A stretch of DNA of 64,000 nucleotides from Flavobacteria bacterium GWA2_35_26 (GCA_001800905.1 MGWH01000002.1:372001-436000); one strand, 5' to 3'; shown: positions 16,877 to 26,784, numbered from the stretch's first letter. Notes: a model not told the origin generated them from the letters alone. Made by a program: numbers and translations.

Positions 16877-17995
16877 ATGAAAAAGAATAGTACAAAAGGT
16901 TTTTTCTTCAAGCCCTACGAAGCTCCGTTTGAAACTCCGTTTGAAAAGTTGTTTAAAATTTTCAAAGAATTAATCACCCATACATCGGGCGATTTTGACG
17001 AAGCTATCGATTGGTTACGCCAATTGGATGTGGAGTACAAACTAACTGACGCCAACTACACAATTGATGATTTTGTCGAAGACTTAAAGAAAAAAGGCTA
17101 CATCAAAGAAGAAGTCGATGGTGACGGCAACTTAGATACTAAAATCACTGCCAAAACTGAAAGAGCGATTCGGCAACAAGCCTTAGATCAAATTTTCGGT
17201 AACCTAAAACAATCCAAAACAGGAAGTCACAATACCAAATCCACTGGAAAAGGTGACGAACAAACCGGAGAATTTAGAGAATATCGTTTTGGTGATGGAT
17301 TGGATAACATTTCGATCACCGAAAGTTTGCGTAATGCGCAAATCAATAATGGCCTAGACGAATTCAAATTGACAGAAAACGATTTGATTGTGGAGGAATC
17401 CAAATTCAAAGCGCAAATGAGCACAGTTTTGATGATCGACATTAGCCACAGTATGATTTTGTATGGCGAAGACCGTATTACGCCTGCCAAAAAAGTAGCT
17501 ATGGCTCTAGCCGAATTGATAACTACGCGTTACCCAAAAGACACCATTGACATTTTGGTTTTTGGCAACGATGCATGGCCCATCAAAATTAAAGATTTGC
17601 CTTATTTGCAAGTGGGACCGTATCACACCAATACCGTTGCCGGATTACAATTGGCCATGGACATGCTCCGCAGAAAACGAAATACCAACAAACAAATTTT
17701 CATGATCACCGACGGTAAGCCAAGTTGTGTTAGAGAGAAAAATGGCGACTACTACATGAACAGTAATGGTCTTGATCCATACATCACAGAGCAATGTTAC
17801 AATCAAGCGGCTCAAGCCAGAAAATTACACATTCCGATCACTACATTTATGATTGCCAATGACCCGTATTTGCAACAATTTGTAAATCATTTTACCGAAG
17901 CCAATCAAGGAAAAGCATTTTATACCGGATTAAAAGGTTTGGGAGAAATGATTTTTGAAGATTACGAAACCAACCGAAAAAAGAAAATCAACTAG
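16877..17995 (+). CDS. VWA-domain protein, partner of MoxR-type ATPase
   Basis: 372 residues. The N-terminal half (1-175) is helical and charged with a Gly/Lys/Ser-rich linker near 110-130. The C-terminal half is a von Willebrand A domain with a complete MIDAS motif, DISHS at 188-192, and TDG near 272. The MIDAS would bind Mg and a partner acidic residue. It sits 16 bases before a MoxR-like AAA+ ATPase gene; such VWA/MoxR pairs act as metal-insertion or maturation chaperones (compare Mg-chelatase ChlD/ChlI). There is no signal peptide, so it is cytoplasmic. The client protein is unknown. Confidence 0.82.
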   Translation: MKKNSTKGFFFKPYEAPFETPFEKLFKIFKELITHTSGDFDEAIDWLRQLDVEYKLTDANYTIDDFVEDLKKKGYIKEEVDGDGNLDTKITAKTERAIRQQALDQIFGNLKQSKTGSHNTKSTGKGDEQTGEFREYRFGDGLDNISITESLRNAQINNGLDEFKLTENDLIVEESKFKAQMSTVLMIDISHSMILYGEDRITPAKKVAMALAELITTRYPKDTIDILVFGNDAWPIKIKDLPYLQVGPYHTNTVAGLQLAMDMLRRKRNTNKQIFMITDGKPSCVREKNGDYYMNSNGLDPYITEQCYNQAAQARKLHIPITTFMIANDPYLQQFVNHFTEANQGKAFYTGLKGLGEMIFEDYETNRKKKIN

Positions 17996-18011
17996 ACAAT
18001 TCAACTGAAAT

Positions 18012-19481
18012 ATGACAATAGATACCATTACTACCCTAGGCGAATTAAAACAATCCAATTACGTTTCAAAAAGTATAAAAGACGAATTGCGAGACAACCT
18101 GCGTAACAAAATTAAAGCTGGAGAAGTCGCTTTTGAAGGCGTTCACGGATTTGAAAATACGGTAATTCCAGAACTAGAACGCGCTATTTTGTCGAGACAT
18201 AATATCAATTTATTAGGGCTACGTGGTCAAGCCAAAACACGTATGGCGCGTAAAATGATTGAATTGCTAGACGAATACATTCCAGTCGTAGCCGGTTCAG
18301 AAATTAATGACGATCCGTTGAATCCAATTTCTCGTTTTGCCAAAGATCTTATTGCCGAAAAAGGTGATGCTACTCCTGTAGAATGGTTGCAACGTTCGGA
18401 ACGATTTTTCGAAAAATTAGCTACTCCTGATGTTACTGTTGCCGATCTTATTGGTGACATTGACCCCATCAAAGCCGCTACTTTAAAATTATCTTATGCC
18501 GACGATCGTGTGATCCATTTTGGAATGATACCGAGAGCCAATCGCTGTATTTTTGTCATCAATGAATTACCTGATTTACAAGCGCGTATTCAAGTGGCCT
18601 TGTTTAATATTTTACAAGAAGGTGATATTCAAATCCGTGGATTTAAATTGCGATTGCCATTGGACTTACAATTTATTTTTACAGCTAATCCTGAAGATTA
18701 TACCAATCGTGGAAGTATTGTAACTCCTTTAAAGGATAGAATTGGTTCCCAAATTCTTACCCATTATCCCGAAACTATAGCCATTGCGAGAACAATAACC
18801 CAACAAGAAGCAAAATTACTTCACCACCAATCTGAAACGATTCACGTTCCTTCTTTAGCCAAAGATTTATTAGAACAAATTAGTTTTGAAGCTAGAGAAA
18901 GTGAATATATCGACAGTAAAAGTGGAGTGAGTGCCCGTTTAAGTATTACGGCTTATGAAGTGCTGTTGAGTACAGCTGAACGCAGAGCATTACAATCGGG
19001 AGCAGAAACTACAACTGTTCGACTATCCGATTTTATGGGCATCATTCCTGCTATTACCGGCAAAGTTGAATTGGTCTACGAAGGAGAACAAGAAGGTGCT
19101 GCAGCTGTCGCACAACATTTAATTAGCGATGCCATTCATACTTTCTTTCCTGCCTATTTCCCAAAAATAGAAAAGCTTGAACGCGATCTGGAGGCAAGTC
19201 CGTATGCCCAACTATTGGAATGGTTTTTTGCCGAAACTGGTTTCGAATTATTGGACAATGCCACCGATGAAGAATATCGAAATACCTTAGACGCCATTCT
19301 GCCTTTGAATGATTTAATCGAAAAATACCAAGCTGATTTCCCATTGGAAGACCGCTACTTTTTGAAAGAATTTATTTTATGGGGATTGGTTGAATACGAT
19401 AAATTGAGCAAAGACCGATTTGAAAAAGGCTATCAAATAAAAGACTTGTACAGCAATTACATCAATAAATTGAAAAGTTGA
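18012..19481 (+). CDS. MoxR/Mg-chelatase-like AAA+ ATPase
   Basis: 489 residues. Walker A is GLRGQAKT (69-76), the GxxGxAKT form typical of MoxR proteins. Walker B is FVINELPDL (181-189), where the usual Asp is Asn (N184) but the catalytic Glu (E185) remains. Sensor-1-like FTANPEDYTNRGS and arginine-finger region PLKDRIGSQI follow. The C-terminal third is helical. It probably forms a hexamer that remodels a client together with the VWA protein encoded 16 bases upstream. A perfect 14-bp terminator stem follows at 19513. Confidence 0.85.
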   Translation: MTIDTITTLGELKQSNYVSKSIKDELRDNLRNKIKAGEVAFEGVHGFENTVIPELERAILSRHNINLLGLRGQAKTRMARKMIELLDEYIPVVAGSEINDDPLNPISRFAKDLIAEKGDATPVEWLQRSERFFEKLATPDVTVADLIGDIDPIKAATLKLSYADDRVIHFGMIPRANRCIFVINELPDLQARIQVALFNILQEGDIQIRGFKLRLPLDLQFIFTANPEDYTNRGSIVTPLKDRIGSQILTHYPETIAIARTITQQEAKLLHHQSETIHVPSLAKDLLEQISFEARESEYIDSKSGVSARLSITAYEVLLSTAERRALQSGAETTTVRLSDFMGIIPAITGKVELVYEGEQEGAAAVAQHLISDAIHTFFPAYFPKIEKLERDLEASPYAQLLEWFFAETGFELLDNATDEEYRNTLDAILPLNDLIEKYQADFPLEDRYFLKEFILWGLVEYDKLSKDRFEKGYQIKDLYSNYINKLKS

Positions 19482-19512
19482 AATAAGTTTATTATTATGC
19501 CATTTCTGAATT

Positions 19513-19544
19513 AAATAACCTCAAAATTACTTTTGAGGTTATTT
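19513..19544 (+). terminator. Intrinsic terminator after the VWA/MoxR pair
   Basis: A perfect 14-bp inverted repeat (AAATAACCTCAAAA at 19513-19526 and its complement at 19531-19544) with a 4-base loop TTAC. It resembles the CCTCAAAA-type hairpins at 923 and 16708. Confidence 0.8.
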
Positions 19545-19605
19545 ATTAATCTAAATTCAGTTATCAATTTCGATTTCGTATTTTTGAGAAAATTTATATC
19601 CCAAA

Positions 19606-20757
19606 TTGACACCATTATATTCGTACCAAATCTATTCTTCTGCTAGCCAACTTCCTGAAAACTGGAACGATTTAGCCATTGCCACGATTTTCTTATCCAA
19701 AGAATATCTTGCTATTTTAGAAAAATCAGCACCAGCCAATATGAGTTGTCATTTCATTGGGCTATTCGAGAACGAAACATTGGTTGGTATCGCACTGTCT
19801 CAATTTGTAGATTTGAACCAATTGGAATCTTTTGGAGAACGCGATCAATGTATCAAATCCTCCATTCGGAATGTAGTATTTAAGAATTTCTGTTCCCATA
19901 TTCTTTTGATTGGCAACAATACCTTGACTGGTCAAAATGCTTTTGTGATTTCAGAAAAATCGAATCAAACCGAAGTTTTAAAAACACTCAAAAAAGCAGT
20001 TCTAGCACTTAAAGATATTTTCAAAAACAAAGGCAAGAAAGTACATATTTGTGGGTTGAAAGATTTTTGCGAACAGGAATTAAGCCGATTCGAAATACCC
20101 GAATTCGATCCCTATTTGCGTTTTTCTACCCAACCCAACATGATTTTTACTGTTCGTGACGAATGGAAAACAGAAGAAGATTATGTGGCTGCCTTGTCCA
20201 AAAAATACCGAGATCAATACAAGCGCGCGCGAAAAAAAGCAACAGGATTAGTTAAAAGACAATTGTCTTTGGACGAAATTATAGCACAGGAAGAAGTGAT
20301 CTACGATTTGTATTTCCATGTAGCCAAAAGTGCCCCTTTCAATACCTTCTTTTTACCCAAAAACCACTTTGCTGTATTTAAGAAACAACTTCAAGATAAT
20401 TTTTTGTTCTATGGTTATTTTGAGAATGATAAGTTAATTGGATTTAATACCTTAATCAAAAATGGCAGCGATTTAGACACCTACTTTTTAGGGTATGATG
20501 ACAGCATTCAAAGAGAAAAAATGCTGTATTTGAACATGTTGTACGATATGATTGGCTATGCCATCAAAGAACAATTTAGCAGTATTATTTTTGCCAGAAC
20601 TGCATTAGAAATTAAAAGTTCTGTTGGAGCAAAACCTTTGAAAATGTATGGTATGATGCGCCATGACAACAAATTCATCAATAGCCGTTTGAACTTCTTT
20701 TTTCGCTATTTAGAACCTGAGATCAAATGGACGGAACGCCATCCGTTTCAGGATTAA
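19606..20757 (+). CDS. GNAT/FemAB-like acyltransferase-fold protein (TTG start)
   Basis: 383 residues from TTG 19606. The next in-frame ATG is 45 codons in and would remove conserved-looking sequence, so TTG is preferred. Residues about 170-350 look like a FemAB/GNAT-type acyltransferase domain (KYRDQYKRARKKA, DNFLFYGYFENDKLIGFNTLI, YFLGYDDSI, and the end GMMRHDNKFINSRLNFFF). No signal peptide or membrane helix is present. FemAB-like enzymes transfer amino acids or acyl groups to cell-wall or lipid acceptors; the substrate here is unknown. It stands alone between a terminator and the convergent ABC-F gene. Confidence 0.65.
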   Translation: MTPLYSYQIYSSASQLPENWNDLAIATIFLSKEYLAILEKSAPANMSCHFIGLFENETLVGIALSQFVDLNQLESFGERDQCIKSSIRNVVFKNFCSHILLIGNNTLTGQNAFVISEKSNQTEVLKTLKKAVLALKDIFKNKGKKVHICGLKDFCEQELSRFEIPEFDPYLRFSTQPNMIFTVRDEWKTEEDYVAALSKKYRDQYKRARKKATGLVKRQLSLDEIIAQEEVIYDLYFHVAKSAPFNTFFLPKNHFAVFKKQLQDNFLFYGYFENDKLIGFNTLIKNGSDLDTYFLGYDDSIQREKMLYLNMLYDMIGYAIKEQFSSIIFARTALEIKSSVGAKPLKMYGMMRHDNKFINSRLNFFFRYLEPEIKWTERHPFQD

Positions 20758-20761
20758 TTTT

Positions 20762-22672
20762 CTAATTTAAATTATCAATCTCCTCTTGAACGATTTCCCA
20801 GTCCAAAAGCAATTGATCTAATTCCGCTTTCTTTTTATTATAAGCCGAAAAGAACGAAGCATCTTCAATATGTTTGTCGTAATTCGACGCTAGCATTTTA
20901 TCATCATGTTGGATGTCTTTTTCCAATTGTTGGATTTGACTTTCAATCTTGCTTAACTTATTTTGTAGTGACTTCCCTTTTTTCTGATCTTCGTAAGATA
21001 CTTTTTTGTTTTCTTTTGGTGCTTCTTTTTTGGCAATGTCTTTTTTCTCGACTTCACGCATGTTTTCTAAATTGCGCTGCTCTAAGAAGAAGTTAATATC
21101 TCCTAAATATTCTTTGATTTTTTGGTCTTTGAATTCGTACACAATATTCGACATCCCTTGCAAGAAATCCCTGTCATGAGAAACTAATAACAACGTTCCG
21201 CCAAATTTTTGCAAAGCTGCTTTTAAAACATTTTTAGATTTGATATCCAAGTGATTCGTTGGCTCATCCATCAACAAAACATTGATGGGTTGCAACAATA
21301 ATTTACACAAGGCCAAACGGTTTCTTTCGCCTCCAGAAAGCACTTTAACCTTCTTTTCTACATCATCGCCACGAAACAAGAAAGAACCCAACATATCACG
21401 TACTTTAGAACGATTGGTATCCATTGCCGCATCTTCCATAGTTTGCAACAAGGTAATTTCGCCATCTAAATATTCCGCTTGGTTTTGGGCAAAATAACCC
21501 AACTGTACGTTATGACCTAATTTAATCGTGCCTTCGTATTTAAACTCGTTCACTATCGCCTTGATAAAAGTCGACTTCCCTTGGCCATTTTGTCCCACAA
21601 AAGCAATTTTACTTCCGCGTTCCACCAGTAAATTAATGTCTTTTAAAATCGTTTTATCACCGTAGCTTTTGGTCACATTTTCTGCCTCTACTACTACTCT
21701 TCCTGGTTCTTTAGATACCGGAAACGAAATATTCATAACCGAATTGTCGTCTTCGTCGACTTCAATACGTTCTACTTTGTCTAATTTTTTGATTAAGGAT
21801 TGTGCCATCGATGCTTTAGAGGCTTTGGCTCTAAATTTCTCAATCAGCTTTTCAGTTTCTTCAATTTTCTTGGCTTGATTTTTTTGAGTAGCCAATTGCT
21901 TTTCGCGAATTTCATGACGTAATTCTAAATATTGCGAATAAGGTTTGTTGAAATCGTAAGCCTTACCAAGAGAAATTTCAATGGTTCTATTGGTCACATT
22001 GTCCAAAAACATTTTATCGTGCGAAACAATCACAACGACTCCCGGAAAATTGCGTAAAAATCCTTCAAGCCAAATGATACTTTCAATATCCAAGTGATTC
22101 GTTGGCTCATCCAGCAACAAAATATCATTGGATTGCAATAGTAATTTAGCCAACTCAATACGCATTCTCCATCCACCAGAAAACGTCTCCGTTTGGTTAT
22201 TGAAAACCTCTCTTTTAAATCCTAATCCCAACAGAATTTTTTCGGTATCGCCCACATAATTGTAGCCGCCTAATAATTCAAATCGGTGGGTGTAATCGGA
22301 TAAATCATTTATAATTTGAGAATATTCTTCACTTTCATAGTCGGTTCGGGTAACCAATTGATGGTTGATTTCTTCTAGCTTTTTTTCGACAATTTTAATT
22401 TCGGTAAACGCTTCATAGGCCTCTTCCAAAACCGTTCTTCCTTGTTCAAAATCGATGTCTTGGCGAAGAAAACCCATCTTAATTTCTTTCTCTTGAGCGA
22501 TACTTCCTGAATCTGGAGCAAAATCGCGCGCTAAGATTTTAAGCATAGTCGATTTTCCTGCCCCATTTTTACCTACAAGACCTACCCGGTCTCCGGCGCC
22601 AAGGCGAAAAGTAACTTCTTCAAATAAATAAGAACCTCCGAATGAAACGGATAAATTGTGGATGTTAAGCAT
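20762..22672 (-). CDS. ABC-F family ATPase (ribosome-associated)
   Basis: 636 residues with two ABC modules and no membrane segment. First Walker A GKNGAGKST near 35-43 with signature FSGGWRMR; second Walker A GQNGQGKST near 354-362 with signature LSGGERNR. Both Walker B regions end LLLDEPTNHLDI/LLMDEPTNHLDI, the ABC-F hallmark. A charged inter-domain linker (about 240-320) and a C-terminal coiled coil (about 540-636) complete the Uup-like arrangement. Members act on ribosomes, resolving stalled translation or giving antibiotic resistance; this looks like a housekeeping type. Confidence 0.93.
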   Translation of the reverse strand: MLNIHNLSVSFGGSYLFEEVTFRLGAGDRVGLVGKNGAGKSTMLKILARDFAPDSGSIAQEKEIKMGFLRQDIDFEQGRTVLEEAYEAFTEIKIVEKKLEEINHQLVTRTDYESEEYSQIINDLSDYTHRFELLGGYNYVGDTEKILLGLGFKREVFNNQTETFSGGWRMRIELAKLLLQSNDILLLDEPTNHLDIESIIWLEGFLRNFPGVVVIVSHDKMFLDNVTNRTIEISLGKAYDFNKPYSQYLELRHEIREKQLATQKNQAKKIEETEKLIEKFRAKASKASMAQSLIKKLDKVERIEVDEDDNSVMNISFPVSKEPGRVVVEAENVTKSYGDKTILKDINLLVERGSKIAFVGQNGQGKSTFIKAIVNEFKYEGTIKLGHNVQLGYFAQNQAEYLDGEITLLQTMEDAAMDTNRSKVRDMLGSFLFRGDDVEKKVKVLSGGERNRLALCKLLLQPINVLLMDEPTNHLDIKSKNVLKAALQKFGGTLLLVSHDRDFLQGMSNIVYEFKDQKIKEYLGDINFFLEQRNLENMREVEKKDIAKKEAPKENKKVSYEDQKKGKSLQNKLSKIESQIQQLEKDIQHDDKMLASNYDKHIEDASFFSAYNKKKAELDQLLLDWEIVQEEIDNLN

Positions 22673-22712
22673 AGTTTGTGACTAATGTTACAATGGTACT
22701 TTTAAAATAATG

Positions 22713-22720
22713 TACCTTTG
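22713..22720 (+). promoter_or_regulatory. -7 promoter box of the DUF983 gene
   Basis: TACCTTTG, exact TAnnTTTG match, 16 bases before the ATG at 22737, leaving a very short leader. No clear -33 box at 17-23 bases upstream. Confidence 0.55.
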
Positions 22721-22736
22721 TTAAAAATTTTTGCAA

Positions 22737-23120
22737 ATGTTAAAAAAAGGATCCAAACTAAATAGTATTTTAACAGGAAGTTGTCCTAAATGTCAAAATG
22801 AAAGCATGTATGTGGATAAAAATCCGCTACATCTTGGAAAAGTGCTCAAAATGAATGAAAATTGCAGCCATTGCGGTTTAAAATATCAAATTGAACCTTC
22901 CTTTTTTTATGGTGCTATGTATGTGAGTTATGGTTTGAATGTGGCTGTGGGTGTTGCGGCATTTATTATCGCTAATGTATTTTTAAGTCTGGACTTGGTT
23001 CAAAGTTTTATTGCGATTATTGGAATGGTAGTATTGGCCTTCCCTTTTGTGGTGCGTTGGGCAAGAAACATTTATATCAATATGTTTATATCCTACGATC
23101 CAAACACTTCTAAAGAATAA
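22737..23120 (+). CDS. DUF983-family zinc-ribbon membrane protein
   Basis: 127 residues from the ATG at 22737; a TTG two codons upstream is less likely because it lies at the presumed transcription start. The N-terminus has two CxxC pairs (CPKC near 17-20 and CSHC near 44-47) forming a zinc ribbon, followed by two transmembrane helices (about 63-85 and 90-110). This is the DUF983 layout. Function is unknown; some proteobacterial relatives lie near cytochrome oxidase genes. Here it stands between the ABC-F gene (divergent) and an FAD oxidoreductase (convergent). Confidence 0.85.
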   Translation: MLKKGSKLNSILTGSCPKCQNESMYVDKNPLHLGKVLKMNENCSHCGLKYQIEPSFFYGAMYVSYGLNVAVGVAAFIIANVFLSLDLVQSFIAIIGMVVLAFPFVVRWARNIYINMFISYDPNTSKE

Positions 23121-23125
23121 ATCAA

Positions 23126-24175
23126 TTACTTCTTTTTATTGGCAAAACGCTGAATATCAATTTCCTTAACCAATGGGATTTGGTTTTCAATTGCATCGTA
23201 TAGGGCTTTTGCCATAGCTGGTCCTAGCATTACTCCTCGTGTGCCTAAACCATTCAATACGTGAATTCTATTGCATTCAGCATGAGTTCCAACTAAAGGT
23301 CTTCGATCTCGAACGGTGGGACGCACGCCTGCAAAATGGGAAACAATTTCAAAATCACAATTAATAATTTCTTGAATTCGAGCTACTAACTCGGTTTTCC
23401 CATCCTCAGTAGGCAAGTCTGTTTTATCTTTCCAATTGTAGGTTGCTCCAACTTTGAATAGATCATTGCCTAAAGGCAAAATAAAGACGCTGGTATTGAC
23501 AATGACATCCAAATCTAATCCAGGTGCTTTAATGATAAACAACTCGCCTTTGGTACCATCTAATGGCAAATGATTGAAAAATGGATTGGCATGTAAACCA
23601 AAACCTTCAGCAAAAATAAGGTGCTTAGCTTGTATGTCTTTATACTGAACATAATCCTCCTCTATATCAACTTCTGAATAATCGAATGCTTCTTGGCGAA
23701 ACCAATTAGTAGCAGTTAAAAAATTTCTATATGCAGTTAATAATGAAGCTGTATCAACATAGCCGGTATGCAATACTTCGCCATAACCAAAATCTGCTTG
23801 TATGCCTTTGTAGGCTTTAAAATGTAATTCGGTAGACAAAAAAGGTGCTAAGTTGGGTTTATCAGAAGCGGTAAACCAATTATTTTGTTCTTCCACAGAA
23901 AAAAACTTTCTGAGGATTGGCATTTTATAATCAAATTGTTGCTCGATTCTAGGCTTTAATTGCGCGTAAAAAGCATTCATAGTAACCAATTGCGATTGCG
24001 CTTCCCAAACTTCGCTAAATCGCTTTAAAATAACCGGATTGTACAATCCTCCCGCAATCTTGGAAGAGCTTTGCGAATCGTTATCTAGCACCAGAATCGT
24101 TTTGTTGTGTTTCAAGGCTTCTTCAGCAAAAGAAATCCCTGCTAATCCACAACCCACAATTAAATAATCAATCAT
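23126..24175 (-). CDS. FAD-dependent oxidoreductase, DAO/glycine-oxidase type
   Basis: 349 residues. The N-terminal Rossmann motif VGCGLAGISFAEEAL (Gly at 8, 10, 13) and acidic end of beta-2 (LVLDN) bind FAD. The C-terminal DAO-type segment reads GVRPTVRDRRPLVGTH near 276-291 and GLGTRGVMLGPAMAKAL near 307-323, the second FAD-contact motif. The family oxidises secondary or primary amines such as D-amino acids or glycine. It is monocistronic: the gldN terminator lies upstream at 24215-24245. Confidence 0.85.
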   Translation of the reverse strand: MIDYLIVGCGLAGISFAEEALKHNKTILVLDNDSQSSSKIAGGLYNPVILKRFSEVWEAQSQLVTMNAFYAQLKPRIEQQFDYKMPILRKFFSVEEQNNWFTASDKPNLAPFLSTELHFKAYKGIQADFGYGEVLHTGYVDTASLLTAYRNFLTATNWFRQEAFDYSEVDIEEDYVQYKDIQAKHLIFAEGFGLHANPFFNHLPLDGTKGELFIIKAPGLDLDVIVNTSVFILPLGNDLFKVGATYNWKDKTDLPTEDGKTELVARIQEIINCDFEIVSHFAGVRPTVRDRRPLVGTHAECNRIHVLNGLGTRGVMLGPAMAKALYDAIENQIPLVKEIDIQRFANKKK

Positions 24176-24214
24176 ACTGCATTTTTGAGTACTACAAAGT
24201 AAGGACTTTAAAAG

Positions 24215-24245
24215 AAAAAACTCCTACCATTGGTAAGAGTTTTTC
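24215..24245 (-). terminator. Terminator of the gld operon
   Basis: Inverted repeat AAAAACTC-C-TACC/GGTA-A-GAGTTTTT with a 3-base loop and one internal mismatch, 25 bases past the gldN stop on the minus strand. The arms end in A and T runs, so it can work on both strands. Confidence 0.75.
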
Positions 24246-24268
24246 TTTTCTTTTATAAATCAAATGGA

Positions 24269-25162
24269 TTAATAGTTCCACATGTCTTGTTCGAAACTAC
24301 GAATCTTATCTTTCACACGATCCGATTCAAGTAATTGATTTTGAGCATTGTCTTTCATATAATCTTTAATTTCCCTATCACCGTAGACATTTTCCTCTTT
24401 GTAAATTATACTGTTAAAGCGGCGCGAATTCAATATTTGATCAAATGTAATTGGCATCGAAGAATTTTTTTCATTGAAAGCTGTTGCTCTGTGAAGTGTT
24501 TCTCTTGCGTCAGGGAAAAATACCCAAAACAACTCAATAAAATCTGGCTCTTCAGTATTCATAGTATAAACATCTGGAGTTACTGGACAAATACCTAGTA
24601 AACGGTATTTCATTTCACTTTGACGTTTGTCAAAATACCAAACCCCTTTGATTTTATATTGTGTTACATCTTGAGACGTTATATCTTGTTGTACAATATA
24701 CTCCGGAGATATTTTTGAACCTGCATTCAATTGTTCTCTACCTGCATCTGTAGTATCAATTCGAGATAAAGAAGCCGTAATGTCTTTAAACGATTTTTTG
24801 GTATTGAAATAACTATCTGAATAGACTTCCGTTATTTTTCCTTTTTTAATTCCTTTTATTAAGACATCATATAAAGAACGTCTATCAGGACCAATATTAG
24901 CCGTATCAATTGGAAAATACAATGGGAAATTTATTTTCTCACTCAAATCGATTATCTCCCAAGTAGTTTTACTCATTAAAATATCTCTATCATGAACATA
25001 CCCATAGGCTAAAGGTTTGTCATTATCTGAATTTCTTTGCGCTACTGATTTGATTCCAATTTGTCCTGGCGTTTTTGCATTAAGCAAATTCGATTGTCCA
25101 TAAGAAGCAATACTGCAACTCATAGAAAAAATAGCTAATAAAAAACTTTTAACATTCATCAT
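24269..25162 (-). CDS. gldN: Type IX secretion/gliding protein GldN
   Basis: 297 residues with a signal peptide (ends ASYGQ, about 23). The body has the GldN/PorN features (PLAYGYVHDRDILMSK near 50-65, W-E-x-I-D-L-S-E-K-I-N-F-P-L, and YRLLGICPV). With GldK it forms the periplasmic ring under the outer membrane that couples the GldLM motor to the type IX translocon. It is the last gene of gldKLMN, 34 bases after gldM, with a terminator following. The gene order is the standard one in Flavobacterium. Confidence 0.95.
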   Translation of the reverse strand: MMNVKSFLLAIFSMSCSIASYGQSNLLNAKTPGQIGIKSVAQRNSDNDKPLAYGYVHDRDILMSKTTWEIIDLSEKINFPLYFPIDTANIGPDRRSLYDVLIKGIKKGKITEVYSDSYFNTKKSFKDITASLSRIDTTDAGREQLNAGSKISPEYIVQQDITSQDVTQYKIKGVWYFDKRQSEMKYRLLGICPVTPDVYTMNTEEPDFIELFWVFFPDARETLHRATAFNEKNSSMPITFDQILNSRRFNSIIYKEENVYGDREIKDYMKDNAQNQLLESDRVKDKIRSFEQDMWNY

Positions 25163-25196
25163 ATTGAAAATATTGAGTAGTAAATTAAACTACTAA

Positions 25197-26735
25197 TTAT
25201 TGTATTTCATAAATTACTGGAGCTGTTCTTGGCAACATATAACTACCTGCACCTACTAATTTAGTTTTTATTTCAGAAATGGTTACTTGGTCACCTCTTC
25301 CAGCTTTTGATAAAACAGCTTTGCATTGTGCATTTAATTTATTTCCCGAAACTACAATGGTAGGTTGTCCCGTAACTTTAAAGTTAAAACCAACAACATC
25401 TAAACCAACTTCGAAATCGAAGTCAACTAATTTAGCACCAACTGAAGAAATCTCTAAACTAGATTTTGGTCCTTTTACCACACCAACTTCTCCTCTAACT
25501 GTACCTACTGGACCTGGAATACCTTTGATTCTAAAAGTTTTCTTATCAGAAACTTTAGACCCATCTGGTAATGTACCGGTAACATTAATTACAGCTTCAT
25601 TTCCTGCTCCAGGATTCATAACGTATTTTCCTGAACCTACAGATCGTAAACCCGGACCACTCGCCGAAACCTTATCCGCTGCAACTCCTGCAAATGATAT
25701 AGACATTGGATTTGCAACTCCTCTGTATACTACATTCATTTTATCTGCTGAGATGGTTGCTGAGTTAGGACGTGGAACTACCACATATTTACCTTCAAAA
25801 GCCAATGGAATAGTTTCTCCATCTTGAACGAAAGTAAACTTACCGTTGATTTTTTGTTCACCAACACCACCTGCTGTTAATGAAATCTTAGCTTGACCAT
25901 TTTCTAATTTACCAGGACCTTGAAAAGAAGTTGGTTTTGTATTCGCATCGTATTTTCCCAATACTACTTTACCAGTTACTTTTTCACCTTGATAATAGGC
26001 ATTTTTATCCAACACTACTAAAGCTGTAAAGTTTTTCATGGAAGATGCTTCAACTGCAGCCTTTCCTAATAAAATACTATAAATATCAGCTTCTGCTTTT
26101 TTAACATCATTTTGAAATGAAGTTAGTTTAGTCAAAGAAGCAATAGCTGGAAACCCTTTGAAATGGTAGTCTAAATACATTTTAGTAACTCCTTCACCAT
26201 CTTTTACATCAGCTGTTGAGAATTTTGAACTAATCTCATCAATCACACCTTTCAACTTGCTATTGTTACCAACAGCAGTTTTCATATCTGCTACATATTT
26301 AGAAAAATGACCTACTATTTCTTTTCCTTTTGAGGAGTAACCATCACCTTCAAACCAACCTTCGTCAATTGCAGGACCTTTATCCATTGCCTCATATGGC
26401 AATTTACCCGTTTCCTCATCTACTTCAACTCCTTCAGTTGCATCTGATTTCAATGTTCCTATATATTCGTAAAATTCTTTAGAAATTTCCGCAACTTTTT
26501 TTGCATCTGCTGCCGCTTGGATAAAGTGGGCATCTTCTCCAGCCTTTTTATCTAATGCTTGCAACATACTTGCATTCATTGTTTCTGCACTTAAATTTGC
26601 AGCATCAAATTTTTCGTTCATTAATCCAAAAGCTGATAAAACTTCTTTGGACATATTTAAAGCTAACATCGCGATGAAAACCAGATACATCAGGTTTACC
26701 ATCTTCTGTCTAGGACTTAATTTTCCTCCTGCCAT
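25197..26735 (-). CDS. gldM: Type IX secretion/gliding motor protein GldM
   Basis: 512 residues. One N-terminal transmembrane helix (about 13-32, MVNLMYLVFIAMLALNM) precedes a long periplasmic part of four domains: a helical D1 to about 220 and three Ig-like beta domains to the C-terminus. GldM forms the stator/shaft of the proton-driven motor with GldL and contacts the GldKN ring. Length and order fit the family. It begins 49 bases after gldL. Confidence 0.96.
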   Translation of the reverse strand: MAGGKLSPRQKMVNLMYLVFIAMLALNMSKEVLSAFGLMNEKFDAANLSAETMNASMLQALDKKAGEDAHFIQAAADAKKVAEISKEFYEYIGTLKSDATEGVEVDEETGKLPYEAMDKGPAIDEGWFEGDGYSSKGKEIVGHFSKYVADMKTAVGNNSKLKGVIDEISSKFSTADVKDGEGVTKMYLDYHFKGFPAIASLTKLTSFQNDVKKAEADIYSILLGKAAVEASSMKNFTALVVLDKNAYYQGEKVTGKVVLGKYDANTKPTSFQGPGKLENGQAKISLTAGGVGEQKINGKFTFVQDGETIPLAFEGKYVVVPRPNSATISADKMNVVYRGVANPMSISFAGVAADKVSASGPGLRSVGSGKYVMNPGAGNEAVINVTGTLPDGSKVSDKKTFRIKGIPGPVGTVRGEVGVVKGPKSSLEISSVGAKLVDFDFEVGLDVVGFNFKVTGQPTIVVSGNKLNAQCKAVLSKAGRGDQVTISEIKTKLVGAGSYMLPRTAPVIYEIQ

Positions 26736-26784
26736 TGTATTATAAATAATTAGTTAGTAAAGTAATTTAGTTTAAAACTAATTA

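Noticed and set aside
22731..22736. TTG start two codons upstream of the DUF983 ATG
   Set aside because: It falls at the expected transcription start after the -7 box; the ATG at 22737 is the better start.
25279..25827. 182-codon ORF opposite gldM
   Set aside because: Antisense shadow of gldM; composition reflects the reverse complement of its Ig-like domains.
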